A stretch of 64,000 bases of DNA from Spirodela intermedia (taxonomy: Eukaryota > Streptophyta > Magnoliopsida > Alismatales > Araceae), in the NCBI GenBank assembly GCA_902729315.2, contig LR746277.1, positions 4,221,001-4,285,000 of the forward strand. Direction: 5' to 3'. Both the position numbers and the translations under genes were made by a program. Of this stretch, positions 1-10,630 are shown in pieces. Each line of letters starts with the position of its first letter. Positions within the stretch are counted from its first letter, which is position 1. The notes beneath the pieces were generated by a model. That model saw nothing but the letters and a program-made list of their open reading frames with translations, was not told the origin of the DNA and ran no database searches.

Positions 1-464
1 CCTTAAGATCATTAGTATATAATTTACAACTTGTCAACTCCATTAGTGCTAGTTTTTGCTTGTCCACCAAGAACCTTAGACCTTCATCCTGAGTGCTAGA
101 TGTGACATTGCCATGAGGATGAAAATGAGCATGTTTGTGTGTATGTGTGTATGAGAGAGAAAGAGAGAGAGGCACTGAGTTTGTGTGAGAGAGAATTAGA
201 GAGTGAGTAGGGTTGGTTCTAGATGTCATGTTTATATATCACAGGTAACAAGGAGCAAACATTATGAGGTGATCTTATCGCCATACATTTCCTTTTATGG
301 GAAATTTTTTCTTGATAATTTTATGTCGAGAATTTGAATTTTGTCAATTAACACCGGCTGCTGAGGTATAAATTGTTCACCTGGGCGAGTTGATTGAATC
401 TTGAAGCGATGCCATGTGAGTTAGGCAGCTAGACCTGTCCCATTGACTACAATTTGAGACAGCC

Positions 465-541
<77 letters not shown>

Positions 542-1127
542 TAATACTTCGGTTTTCCACCCAATTTAACAAAGCATTTCAACCCATGAGGACACGCGAT
601 AACAACAACACATCACATCAGCCCATGTGACCCATTTTACTTCAAATATTTACAAAGATTTCTTTCTTTCTTTCTTTCTTTCCTTCTTTAGATCAATATT
701 TACTAGATCCCACGACGCCGCAGGCAGGGTTGACCCTGGTCAATAAGAGGCTCGACGGGGACTGTGCGTTGAAACTTACAGGTGGCGTCGCGTCGACCGC
801 GTCAAACTATTTGCACTAAAAACCACGTCAATGAGGTTTTTCTATCGATAATACCCTTCATAAAGCATACAAAAACTTCAGCAAAATTCTCACATGGGAA
901 ATAAGCTAAGCTCCATCCGAATCCTAGTACATTAAACAGAAAACCATCGCGGATTTTCTACTCAGAATAGATTAAAACGTCTCCCAAAGAGGCGATCTCT
1001 CATCAGCTTGCTGCTTCACATGGAAGTCAACCCTCCTCAACGGGAAGCCCCACATGGGTTGACTGGGGCACCGTTGCCAGACCGGAAGTCAACGCTCATA
1101 ATGTGTAATCTACTTACTCCTCGTGTT
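1..1127. other. Gene-free left edge with microsatellites
   Basis: No exon could be supported here. The stretch downstream (3') of the MED15-like gene holds simple repeats and AT-rich sequence. The first part of its right end is probably the 3' UTR of that minus-strand gene. Nothing else was recognised. Confidence 0.5.
467..538. repeat. Compound (AT)n-(AG)n microsatellite
   Basis: An uninterrupted AT dinucleotide run of about 36 bases is followed directly by an AG run of about 36 bases. This is a typical plant compound microsatellite and is likely to vary in length. Confidence 0.95.
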
Positions 1128-3040
1128 TCATCTCCAGTGGGGCGACTGCCCTTCCTTCTGAATATATAAATCTGGGTATCCGCTTCTTGTCTTGTACGAC
1201 ATTTCGTCATGCAGGTGGGGTCGGATGCTGGTCTTGGGAAGCCGGAGAAGCACCACAAGGCGATCCATCTGGTGCTTCATCTTCTTCATGGAGTCCAGTC
1301 GCTGAGAAGGCATCCATCCATGATGGCGCTGGAGATTCGTGCTGGGAGAGGAAGAGAGTCAGACGCAAGGTCAACACGAAGATAGTCAGATTGATATTTT
1401 TAGCTGCACTCGTGATTTTGGTATGAAAGGAAGTAGAAATATATTGAAATATCAAAACCTGCTGCCAGTTTTGGATGATCTTCTGACGAGCTTCACAGAG
1501 ATCTTCATAGTACAGGTTCCTCATGGATTGAACCTGGAAATTACACGAGCAACTACCAATCTGATCAAAAAATGCACAACAAAAAAAATTAAATTGAGAA
1601 AATGAGAAACTTATTAATGAGATGTTTCACTCGGTTTTCAAGATGACAGCTTTTTTTTTTTTCTTTTTTCTTCTTTAAAGCAGGGAAGACGAAGCAATGG
1701 CAATGGACAGCTGACAATTGATTTTCAACTGAGCCACAATGGGCCCGGATAGAATAATTTTAGACAAATACCCATCCTCGTATTAGCATACATTTTCCAT
1801 AATTCATTAAACCCGATAAATCAATAAACCACCGACTTAGTTTTTCTGTAAAAAAATCACCTTCTGATATATCTCCTCTTGCCAATCTGAACCTGGCCTG
1901 CCTGTCTGACCAGTGAAATCCGTTGAATCTGATTATAAAAAAAAAATATAAAAATAAAAAAGCAAAACGCAGCATAGAAGTGAAAGCATGAGCACGGGGA
2001 ATTTGAACGATTAGTCTATTAAACAGTAACACACCTGAACTTGAATGGCTATGATCGGAGGGGGATGATGCCATTTCGTTAGCAAAACCAAAGTGCCGGG
2101 TCTTTGCCTCCACTGTGAGCATTTTCAAAGATATCTTCCCGAGATAATCCATCTATCAAAGGAGACCAACAAAAAACATTGCCTGTTCAGATGAGCCCGC
2201 CGATTAAATGCAGAGAATAGAACGCTGTGAATATGAAAGCTTGCTCATTTTAGTTCATTAATCACTTAGGAAGCAGGAAAGGAAGATTAAAACCCATGAA
2301 GCATTAAAGTCATTGGGGGATATCCACGGTTCAGAGCCAGAAACGCCTGCCATTAATGTGGGCAAAATGTGGATAAATAATCGTAACTATAATGGGAATA
2401 CTTACCAAAATTCAATGCAACAAAATAATCGTAATTATAATGGAAAACGACCGCTTCTTCACAACACCGCGTGGGGTCGTCCTCAGCTTGGAGCTCCATC
2501 CTCAGATGAATTCAGACAGATATTCTATAATACATAGCTTCCCCATAAAGGTGGCAGCAACGTATGAGTTTCCACTAAAAAAAAAAGGAATTTTCATTTT
2601 TGATTTTTCACTTCTTGAATACCCATAAATGGAGGTTCCAGAGCATGGATTTATATATATATATATATTTTTATTTATTTATAAAGAGAAGATCATACAG
2701 AGTGAGAGAAAGGACACCTGGTTTTTTGCAGATGCGAACATCTTCTCCTCAAATCTCACGGCAATGTTCTTCAGATCTCCCAAGTTCTGTCCCCTAAAGA
2801 TGGGCAGCTGTCTTTGTAAAGTCTCGACTCTGCGTAAGCAAAAACCACGAGCAGTGATCTACGCCGTGACACTTTCCTGCATAGGCGACTCTAAAAACTT
2901 GGAAGAAATCTCTGCATCCTCCATCGTCTCTGGCTGATCCCAGACAGCCAAGAGCTCAGGCCTTACATCTTGTTGACGATCCGCAGCCGGGCGTCCGGCT
3001 GGACTCCCGCCCTCCACTCGGCGGAGCCGGTAGCATCCAT
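1128..3040 (-). CDS. Short MED15-like KIX-domain protein
   Basis: Six exons on the minus strand join in phase: 3040-2967, 2829-2718, 2152-2035, 1928-1861, 1533-1459 and 1328-1128. They give about 215 residues. Residues about 7-80 form a plant Mediator subunit 15 KIX domain, including EWRAGVQPDARLRIVNK, an IAVRFEEK helix and a DYLGKISLKML helix. After it come the MED15-type DWQEEIYQKVQSMR segment and a DSMKKMKHQMDRLVVLLRL helix. KIX domains bind activation domains of transcription factors and link them to RNA polymerase II through Mediator. Full MED15 has well over 1000 residues with Gln-rich repeats, so this gene matches the short MED15-like class (as Arabidopsis At1g15790). An upstream in-frame stop makes 3040 the first available start. 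The last acceptor (1328 rather than 1341) was chosen because only it continues MED15 homology. Confidence 0.85.
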
Positions 3041-3498
3041 CCTCGTACCGGAGCCGTTGCCTTGCCCGGCCCTCCGGTCGCCGCCGTCGCCGCCTCCACC
3101 GGCGACAAACAACAGAAATCCAACAAGTCAGTAAAATAGGCGAACCTGATGAACACGCTGTGAGGAGGATGAAGAAGGGGATAAATAGGCGCGGAAAGAA
3201 GCCGAAGAAGGGCGGAGGCGTCGAAATCTGCGGCATACGCGTGGCCCCTCCGTGAATCCCCCGCTAGCTGTTCTCCATTGTCGTATTACTACTTCGCCAC
3301 CCCGCGTGGTACTCTCTCTCTCTCTCTCTCTCTGTAGACCCATCTCCCATCCCTACTCTACCTCTTCGCCAGAGAGTTCGCCGCTTCTCTCCCTTCTCCC
3401 CGCCACCCGTCCGGCAGCAATCCCTCTCTCCTACCCCTCCCCAGTTTCAACTCTTCGCACCAGCTCCATCTTATCTACCAAAGCGTCCTTTTGAACCG

Positions 3499-3536
<38 letters not shown>

Positions 3537-4323
3537 AGACCTGAAGTTGGTCTCTTTCCCACCCGCTTAGTGTTGTTCTGTCCACCCTTTTCCAGAAAGA
3601 ACCTCCTGAGACGATCATTCTAGAAACAGAAAACGAGCACGGAGAAAACAGCAGATACCCTGGTGGAGTCTATGTAGGATCAAGCCTCACTGCATGCCGG
3701 CTGTTCAACCAGTAGGAATCTGGAAGAGATCACGATTTTTTCTTGTTCTGTGCCTTCGTAGATGTGCTTGCTGCCGAAGAAGAGAGATCATCCACGAGAA
3801 ACAGTTGCATCAGTGAAGCAGAAGAGATTATTTAGAGCATGGAATTCCTATTCATATCATCAGGCACATGTCTTTGTTACAGCACGAAGTACAGACAACA
3901 CTGGACGACGGGTGTCGGGCATCATCTGTCGACACCACTCACGGAGACCAGAAAGAGAACAGCTACAGCTTGATGTTTCGGGGAAGTCATGATGCGGCGA
4001 TACTTGAAGATACAGGGATGCATCGGACTGCTGTACACACGACAGCAGATCTGGGACTAGTACAGATGGGAGGGAAGATCCAGATCTTCTCACTGTTCGA
4101 TCTGGAATCAGCCTCCGGTTTGCCGATCTTCTCTAATAAAAAACAGAGAGAGATTCGGGCAGATGGAGATGGAGATGGAGGTAACTACATGATGTAAAGA
4201 TCGAAGACATCAGATCGTCTGTCCGAAGGTTGTTTGCTGCGGACGGGGTAGCCGGTCAGCCCCCCCGCTTCCCCCACGTCAGATGGAAGCGAACTGGGGA
4301 CTTGGATGGATGAGAGGAGCGTG
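3041..4323. other. Intergenic region, CT-rich, no gene supported
   Basis: The left part is the promoter of the minus-strand MED15-like gene. CT microsatellites lie at 3311-3333 and 3502-3533. The right part should contain the 3' UTR of the minus-strand PNRC-motif gene. Open frames of about 80-110 codons exist on both strands around 3760-4200, but none has a recognisable domain or a coding-like composition. Confidence 0.5.
3181..3190 (-). promoter_or_regulatory. Probable TATA box of the MED15-like gene
   Basis: Read on the minus strand the sequence is CCTATTTATCC, about 145 bases upstream of the start codon at 3040 in a GC-rich context. The position fits a plant TATA box with a leader of about 110 bases. 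It is a motif match only. Confidence 0.4.
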
Positions 4324-4938
4324 TCAAGCCAGATCGAGGCGGAGCAGAAACCGGATACTTTTTGTGGCCAGATCTACACTGCTGGCAACTTCCTTCTCCA
4401 CAAAGAAAGACGTCGGAAGAGGGAGAGAACTCGGGGCCGGAGATGTGACGAAACCGGAACCCGCGTAGAGAGGGGGCTTCCGATTGACGACGGGGGCATG
4501 CTTTTGCGGAATCTCAGACCCCGAACCTTGCCGATCCGTGGAGCGACCCGGCGCACGACCACCGATCGGCGGCGTCTTCTCTGCCGGAGAGGACGGCTTA
4601 CAGTCCTCTACCGACGGCGGATTCTTCAACACGGTCCCGCGCTTCAATATGACCACGTTCTCCATGACGATCTTCTTGACAGTCGACTTCTCCACCGTCT
4701 GACGCTCCAATCGAGCCAGTGCGACATGATCCCTCCGGTTATTCTTGTCGCTGTTGCGGAAGTGTTTCGTCGGGGGAGGAGGAGACGGGCAGGGGAGCTT
4801 GTTCGAGCGGGGAGAACTCCGGCGATGGAGCGTTGAATTGTCGTTCCTGCCGGTTTTCCCCGATGGAGGCGACCGAAGGGAATCCACCGGAGGACGACTC
4901 CTGGGGCGGTCCTGGGCTCGAATCACCTTGGTACCCAT
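4324..4938 (-). CDS. Small basic protein with PNRC-type (DCP1-binding) C-terminus
   Basis: This is a single exon of 204 codons. The start at 4938 (MGTKVIRAQ) was chosen over 5088 because plant relatives begin this way and the extra 50 upstream codons look like GC-rich leader. The protein is rich in Ser, Pro, Arg and Lys. It has an internal VVILKRGTVLK segment, and near the C-terminus LYAGSGFVTSPAPSSLPLPTSFF, then ATKSIRFLLRLDLA. The YAG-x-F ... SP-x-P-x-x-LPLP pattern is that of PNRC/EDC1 proteins, whose proline-rich motif binds the EVH1 domain of decapping factor DCP1, followed by the plant-specific R-x-LLRLD tail. It probably acts in mRNA decapping or decay, but this rests on the motif alone. 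The rest of the chain looks disordered. Confidence 0.75.
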   Translation of the reverse strand: MGTKVIRAQDRPRSRPPVDSLRSPPSGKTGRNDNSTLHRRSSPRSNKLPCPSPPPPTKHFRNSDKNNRRDHVALARLERQTVEKSTVKKIVMENVVILKRGTVLKNPPSVEDCKPSSPAEKTPPIGGRAPGRSTDRQGSGSEIPQKHAPVVNRKPPLYAGSGFVTSPAPSSLPLPTSFFVEKEVASSVDLATKSIRFLLRLDLA

Positions 4939-5153
4939 GAGCAGAACACAGAGTACTGGTGGAGGAAGCGGAAGCCGCAGCACCGAGGTTCCTCTCGCCT
5001 TCGATCGGGGAAGAGAGGCAGAGGCCGGTAGGTGGCCTGCAAATGGGGGCAGGAGGAGACGAAGAAGGAGAGCAGCTAGGGTTTCCAATTGGAGTGAGAG
5101 AGGGCAGGAACACTCCCCTCTCTAATAGGGAGAAAAAGAAGGCCCTCCCCAGG

Positions 5154-5161
5154 CCACGTGG
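5154..5161. promoter_or_regulatory. G-box (CCACGTGG)
   Basis: A perfect palindromic G-box core lies about 215 bases upstream of the PNRC-motif gene start at 4938. bZIP and bHLH factors bind such sites in light and ABA responses. Function here is inferred from motif and position only. Confidence 0.45.
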
Positions 5162-6169
5162 ACGTCGGAACCGCCTCTGGGGCAGAGGGTCATTATGGGC
5201 CTTGACCCATTTTTCGGGGTCTCATAATTATATTAGGCCACCATTATATGATCCGGCCCAGAAAGCCACCCCTTCCCTCTCGACATGTGGGCCTCCATGG
5301 GCCAGCCTTTTTGGTCAGCTCATATTAATTGGGTGCGAGATACAGGAATATAATATAGTTTTAGCATGTCACCTATCTCATTGCTAGTATTTTATTTGTT
5401 TTCATTTTTTCCCTCAGTAATATTTTCAAATATTATTTTAATCCGATTTAGATCCGATTTTTGCTCGAATCGGGGCCCAAGCCGCTAGAAACAGCAAAGC
5501 CAGAGTCCGGTCAGAAGGGACAAAGCACTGAGTGGGGCCCATCCCACCTGTTCCGATGCCGCCGTGGGTCCCACTCAAAAGTCCACCTCGGATAGCTGAG
5601 TCTTAAAGCACCTGCTCGACTTTTGTAAGACCGGGTTTGTGGCCGTAATTAAGGCGTGATTAACCACAACCGGGGGGGGAGGAGAACATCTTGAATTTTA
5701 CGGAGGACTATAGCACAATTATGAAGTGTACCTATCGCACGAATCCTGAATTTCTCGAGGGGTTTTGTGCAGTCTCAGCGGACGTAGCCTTGACATGTGA
5801 TTATTTACGAGGACTTTATCGAAATTATGTTGTCGGGCGTCGTGCGGGATCGTGGCTGCCGCTGGCGCGGCGGGAGTTTCATGTCGTGCGCGTCTCGGCC
5901 ACGACGCCCACGTTCGAGACCGCGCCACCTTAATGTCAAAGGATGGAAATGGTCCATAATGTCCTTGCATCGTAACGGTATCTCCGGGGTATTATAGTCG
6001 TTTCCTCTTCCCCTCGTTTGCTCTAATTCAAACGGCCTGATGATTGATGGATCACCCATTTTCATCTATCTGCCCGGGGACGCCGCTCTTCGCTCCCCCT
6101 CAGATACAGGCGAGGATAAAGGTTCTCGCTGTTGGTCGTGCAACTGTCCTTGTCTGGTCCAGACTGAGC

Positions 6170-6171
<2 letters not shown>

Positions 6172-6210
<39 letters not shown>
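6172..6210. repeat. (GA)n microsatellite in receptor kinase 5' region
   Basis: A pure GA run of about 39 bases lies roughly 260 bases upstream of the receptor kinase start codon. GA tracts in plant 5' regions can bind GAGA-binding (BBR/BPC) proteins. No more than that can be said from sequence. Confidence 0.9.
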
Positions 6211-6214
<4 letters not shown>

Positions 6215-6472
6215 TAGAGAAAGATAGAGAAAGAGAGAGAAAAGGAGGTGGTTGAGACGGGAAACTCGGAGGATCCAATTCAAAAGGGCGGCGTGGGGGG
6301 CGGGGGTTGGGGTGGGGAGTGAGGGAGAGTGTTGCACGGCGAAGGAGATCCAGACGCTGGGGTTGATTGCGTCGGCATTTTGGATCTGTCCTGACTTTGC
6401 CCATCTTTCTGCCCCCACACCGTTTTCCTTGTCTTGTAGATTCATACCCATCGGTTTTTCTTCTGAAAAGCC

Positions 6473-9253
6473 ATGAATCCGCTACTCTCTGTCTGTGTAC
6501 TTCTTTGCTCCTCGTGCTTGCTGTTCTCTGATTCGGTCCTCGCCAGATATGCGCCGCTGTATTCTCCTGCTGCTGGTCCCGCTCTCGCTCCTCTAATGTG
6601 GCCTGTTCCTCGACCTTCTTCCGGAACGGTGGCACCGTCTTCTTCAGGTACCCTTGGGAATCAGCGTCTGTCCGCTCAGGTGTTTGTTGGGTTTCTATGT
6701 TTACCTTCTCATTTTAGTTCGAGAGTGTGGCTCCTTTGTGAGTATTTTGTTTTTTGTTTTTGTGGGTTTGAAATTCTAGATCGCTCTCTCAAAATCTGTT
6801 TTTACTCGACAACTACAGTTCAAATTTTGCGAGAAACTTTTCAAACTTCCTTACTGTTAAAGATTTCCGTTCCGTTCATTGGTTTTTACTCTCTCGGTAA
6901 TTTATCTTCCGATTTCGCTTCTCTAGACTTCACCGGAACACAACCATGTTACTGTTGAAGAATCTATTTTGTTTCTGCTCTTCGAAGGGAATTTCGGTCT
7001 GCCAATACAACCATGTCATTAAAGAAAGAAGAATGGGATACTGTTTATGGTTCTTTTGTTGGTGAATGTTTCGATATTGTTCGTTTGAAGGTCGGATAAA
7101 TTTCATATTTCCTGTATTCCAATATTTTATGCGTTTATTCGGGATAAATACATATCTACCTGCTGAAGAATGGGGATTTTTTTCCCCGACGGTGTTTCTG
7201 AGCTAGAATTTTCATGTGTTCTTGCTTGTGGCGCCATGGTCATTAGACATAACTCATGATCTGGCGGGTGCAGGAGTTGCCGTGACTACTGAAAAGCATG
7301 GTCGCCATTTAGACACTGAACTTATTCTGGCAATCATTTTGGCTTCGGTTGCTCTTGTTGCGATCATACTGGGACTATTTGGTATTTGGTTTTACCGAAG
7401 GAATAACCATTTGAGACCTGATTCGAACGGAGCACAGAACAGTGGTACCTCTTTATTAATCTTTGTTCTCTCAGTCGGAATTGTTTTAAAAAATGATAAC
7501 AACATTAGGATCCCGTTTCTTATTTCTTCTCTTCACTTTTTAATTTTCTTGAACGTAGATGGTGCAAAAGTTTCCACTTTCGGCCCAATCTTGGGAAAAT
7601 TTAATTCCATGAAGACAGTCAAGAAAGGATCTGTATGTGCTATCGACCATGCATTGCTTGAAGCTGCAACGAATAATTTCAGTGAGAGTAATGTGCTGGG
7701 GGAAGGTGGCTTTGGGCGTGTCTACAAAGCATGCATGGATGATGGCGTTCTTGTTGCTGTAAAGAAGATGGAGAACGGTGGGGAGGATTTTGAAAGAGAA
7801 TTTGAGGTGTGCTTTGAAATCCATCGTCTAATTATCATCAATACTCACAGTTTACGTTACCATATTCTGATACGTATGCATTTTTTCATTTCTTGTTAAC
7901 TGGAACCACAGAATGAGATGGACTTGCTGTGTAGAATCCGTCATCCAAACATAGTTTCTCTTTTGGGTTACTCAAATGATGGGCAAACAAGGTTTCTAGT
8001 CTACGAGTTAATGCAAAATGGATCTCTCGAGAGCCAATTGCATGGTATTCTTCTCCATAACCTCCATGTAGCTAAGAGAAACTATATCCAGTTCAAGAAG
8101 AATAAAGCAAGAACTTAACTATGCTCGTCTTTTATGTTTTCTTCATAGGACCTTCGAATGGGTCGGCTTTAACATGGCATATTCGCATGAAAATCGCTCT
8201 TGATGCTGCTAGGTGAGGGGGCCTTATCACTGCGTCTTATATCGTCAGCTGAGTAAAATTTAATTATTATTTCCACCTAATATAGCTTTCCTTTTTTTTT
8301 TCTTCTTTTTTGGCAAATAAACAGAGGACTAGAGTATCTTCACGAGCACTGTAACCCACCGGTCATTCACAGAGATCTCAAATCATCTAATATCCTTTTG
8401 GATTCCGAATTCAATGCAAAGGTAAGCAAGATTACTGATGTCTCAACAACTTTATTCTCTCTTCCGTTTCCAAATCAATATCCCATTTCTTTCTTTGCTT
8501 ATGACTAGTTTCTCACTGCATGCAGATCTCAGATTTCGGGCTTGCAGTGACTGGACAAAGCAAAGGAAGTGTTAAACTCTCAGGGACCTTGGGATATGTA
8601 GCACCAGAGTACCTACTCGATGGTCTGCTCGTCCACACATATTTACACATATTTTGAATAAATTATCGAGTTTCATTGACTAGGCACTTTACTATATTTG
8701 TTCTTGGGATTAATTTCTTCAGGTAAGCTTACTGAGAAAAGTGATGTATATGCCTTTGGAGTCGTCTTATTGGAGCTCCTCATGGGGAGGAAACCTGTGG
8801 AGAAAATAACACCTTCTCAGTGCCAATCTATAGTCACATGGGTACGCATTCAATTCAGTTTCGTCTGATCCTCTTTTAATGCTTGTTCGGCATTTACCCA
8901 TTCAGTTTTGGATATCCAGGCCATGCCTCAACTGACTGATAGATCAAAGCTTCCTAACATTGTAGACCCAGTCATCAGAAACACAATGGATCTGAAGCAC
9001 TTATACCAAGTACATCTTCCGCTGTGGCATAAATTTCTTGATCGACAATCTCTTCCTCTCATTAACTGCGTGTTCAATCCCATTGAAGGTGGCTGCCGTT
9101 GCTGTGCTCTGCATCCAACCAGAGCCAAGCTACAGACCATTGATCACCGACGTCCTCCACTCCCTGATCCCCCTTGTGCCCATTGAACTCGGAGGGGCTC
9201 TGAGGATCCTGGACACCTCACCTAGTTCAAAGAACAAGCTTTCCAGCCACTGA
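6473..9253 (+). CDS. Receptor-like protein kinase, At1g80640/At2g25220 type
   Basis: Ten exons join in phase: 6473-6647, 7274-7444, 7559-7806, 7912-8044, 8149-8212, 8325-8421, 8526-8622, 8723-8841, 8920-9009 and 9089-9253. They give 452 residues. The order is a signal peptide (about 1-25), a short Pro/Ser-rich outer segment without leucine-rich repeats, a membrane helix (about 75-98), then a kinase domain from about 155. Kinase motifs are complete: GEGGFG at 163-168, the ATP-binding Lys at 184, HRDLKSSN with catalytic Asp 281, DFG at 299-301 and APE. The Arg before Asp 281 makes it an RD kinase, so it is probably active. The kinase part follows the At1g80640/At2g25220 family closely through to the C-terminal [18 protein letters not shown] segment. 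The ligand is unknown. Confidence 0.93.
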
Positions 9254-10630
9254 TCATCAGCGAGCAGCAAAACTATGATGCAAACCCAGTCCCCGATGGC
9301 AAGACCCGACTGATCAGGCGCAGGTTCAAGCTCCCAAGCCCACCACCTACCTCATTGGGTCCTCCGATGCTTCCCTGGCTATGTGCTTCCATATGATGTA
9401 TACAGCTATTTATATGCTACTCCATTTTTCACCTCGAGATTTGGCTGTACAGATTATAAAGCTCCCATCTTCCTTGATCTAACTGAGAGCCATTGACATG
9501 GAATTGAATCGGATGTCTGTAATTCATCACTGACCAGTGCCCAGGTTTCAAAGATTTCCCCTTTATATTGCTGTTTAAAATATTTGATCTCAGGGCACCC
9601 AGAAGATGCAGCAGTGATCACAACGACGGAGAACGAGGAGGAAGAAGAAGATGAGCCGCCACCGCTGTTAATACGCATCGCACAGGACTAGTGCTTATTA
9701 AAATAGTTTTAATTGCATTTTTTTTAATTTTTTAATGCTATATTTATATGCTTTTATTATAAGACGCCTATTGCGGAGCCGAGCTGGTACGATGTGGTCG
9801 CTGTATGGGCCCGTGGATTTAATGGGCTTTCAATTGGGCATCATCAGTGTGGGGATTGCTCGAAAGAAATTTCAGATAAACCCAAGGATAGTTGTGCAAT
9901 TTCTGTATACGCGTGTGGCTGTTTAATTTGATTCTGGGACATTCTGGGGCCTTTGCCGACAGGCCGTCGCCAAGGTTGAATACTTTACCTTCCGTTCAAC
10001 GTCCACGCGCAATTTCCTTCGTCCTCGGGGGCACGTCCGTTGGTCAACGGTCTCCCGGGCCCACTTCTCCGCGCTGTGGACGCGATATTAGATCTGCGAA
10101 TTTAAAATGTGTAGAGGGGTTTTTTGTAAGATATTTACTGACGGATTCGACTGTGTTAGAAGAACCTTGTCGCGATGTGGACCCGGAACTCGAACTGCGA
10201 ATTTAATGGAAAATCATACCGGAAAATATTTATTGACGGATTTGACCCTCTATAAGAAGAAACTTGTGGATATGGGTCTTCAAAGAGGTATTTTATGTAA
10301 TAAAATATTATGGGGGCTCACATAGTACGATTCCTAACGGTCAGTGGCAGCGCCGTTCTCTTTCTCTCGTTGAAAAGAAAGGAGAAGAAAAGAGAAGAAA
10401 AGAGAATAAAAGAGAAGAAAATTAAATAAAAAGAAAACGCGGCAGGTCTGTTCTTAATTGGTGCAAAGACCCAGCTTTCAGTCCATTGTTGCCTTCGATC
10501 TAACGTCGGGGTTTGGTTGGGGGAGTGGGATTTGGAAGGAGCAGCGGAAGAATTGGGGGAGAATCTCTCCTCTGTTTCCGCCACCATCATCTCCTCCTCC
10601 TCCAAGGCAGTCGGCAGGAAAGGAGGAGGA
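9254..10630. other. Intergenic region between receptor kinase and EDR2-like gene
   Basis: It begins with the kinase 3' UTR and ends with the EDR2-like promoter and leader. A purine-rich stretch of GAGAA-type repeats lies near 10380-10430. Short open frames here, such as 9454-9678 on the minus strand (Ser-rich), have no recognisable domain. No further gene is supported. Confidence 0.55.

Larger units (their letters stand above)
4939..6472. other. Divergent promoter region between PNRC-motif gene and receptor kinase
   Basis: The two flanking genes point away from each other, so both promoters must lie here. It holds a G-box at 5154-5161 and a (GA)n tract at 6172-6210. Open frames inside it, such as those around 6066-6635 on the minus strand, are driven by the GA repeat and show no homology I recognise. 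Confidence 0.6.

Noticed and set aside
1207-1341. Using acceptor 1341 as the main last exon of the MED15-like gene
   Set aside because: The splice site is good, but the frame it opens loses the MED15 helix seen with acceptor 1328. It is kept only as a possible alternative form.
3868-4197. 109-codon plus-strand frame
   Set aside because: No recognisable domain, a low-complexity end, and no splice links. It probably lies in the 3' region of the minus-strand gene.
4306-5125. Several long Arg/Gly-rich plus-strand frames
   Set aside because: They are complements of the GC-rich minus-strand PNRC-motif gene and its leader. Only the minus-strand frame shows a conserved motif.
6066-6635. 189-codon minus-strand frame upstream of the receptor kinase
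   Set aside because: It crosses the GA microsatellite, giving a Ser-Leu repeat, and overlaps the kinase first exon on the opposite strand.
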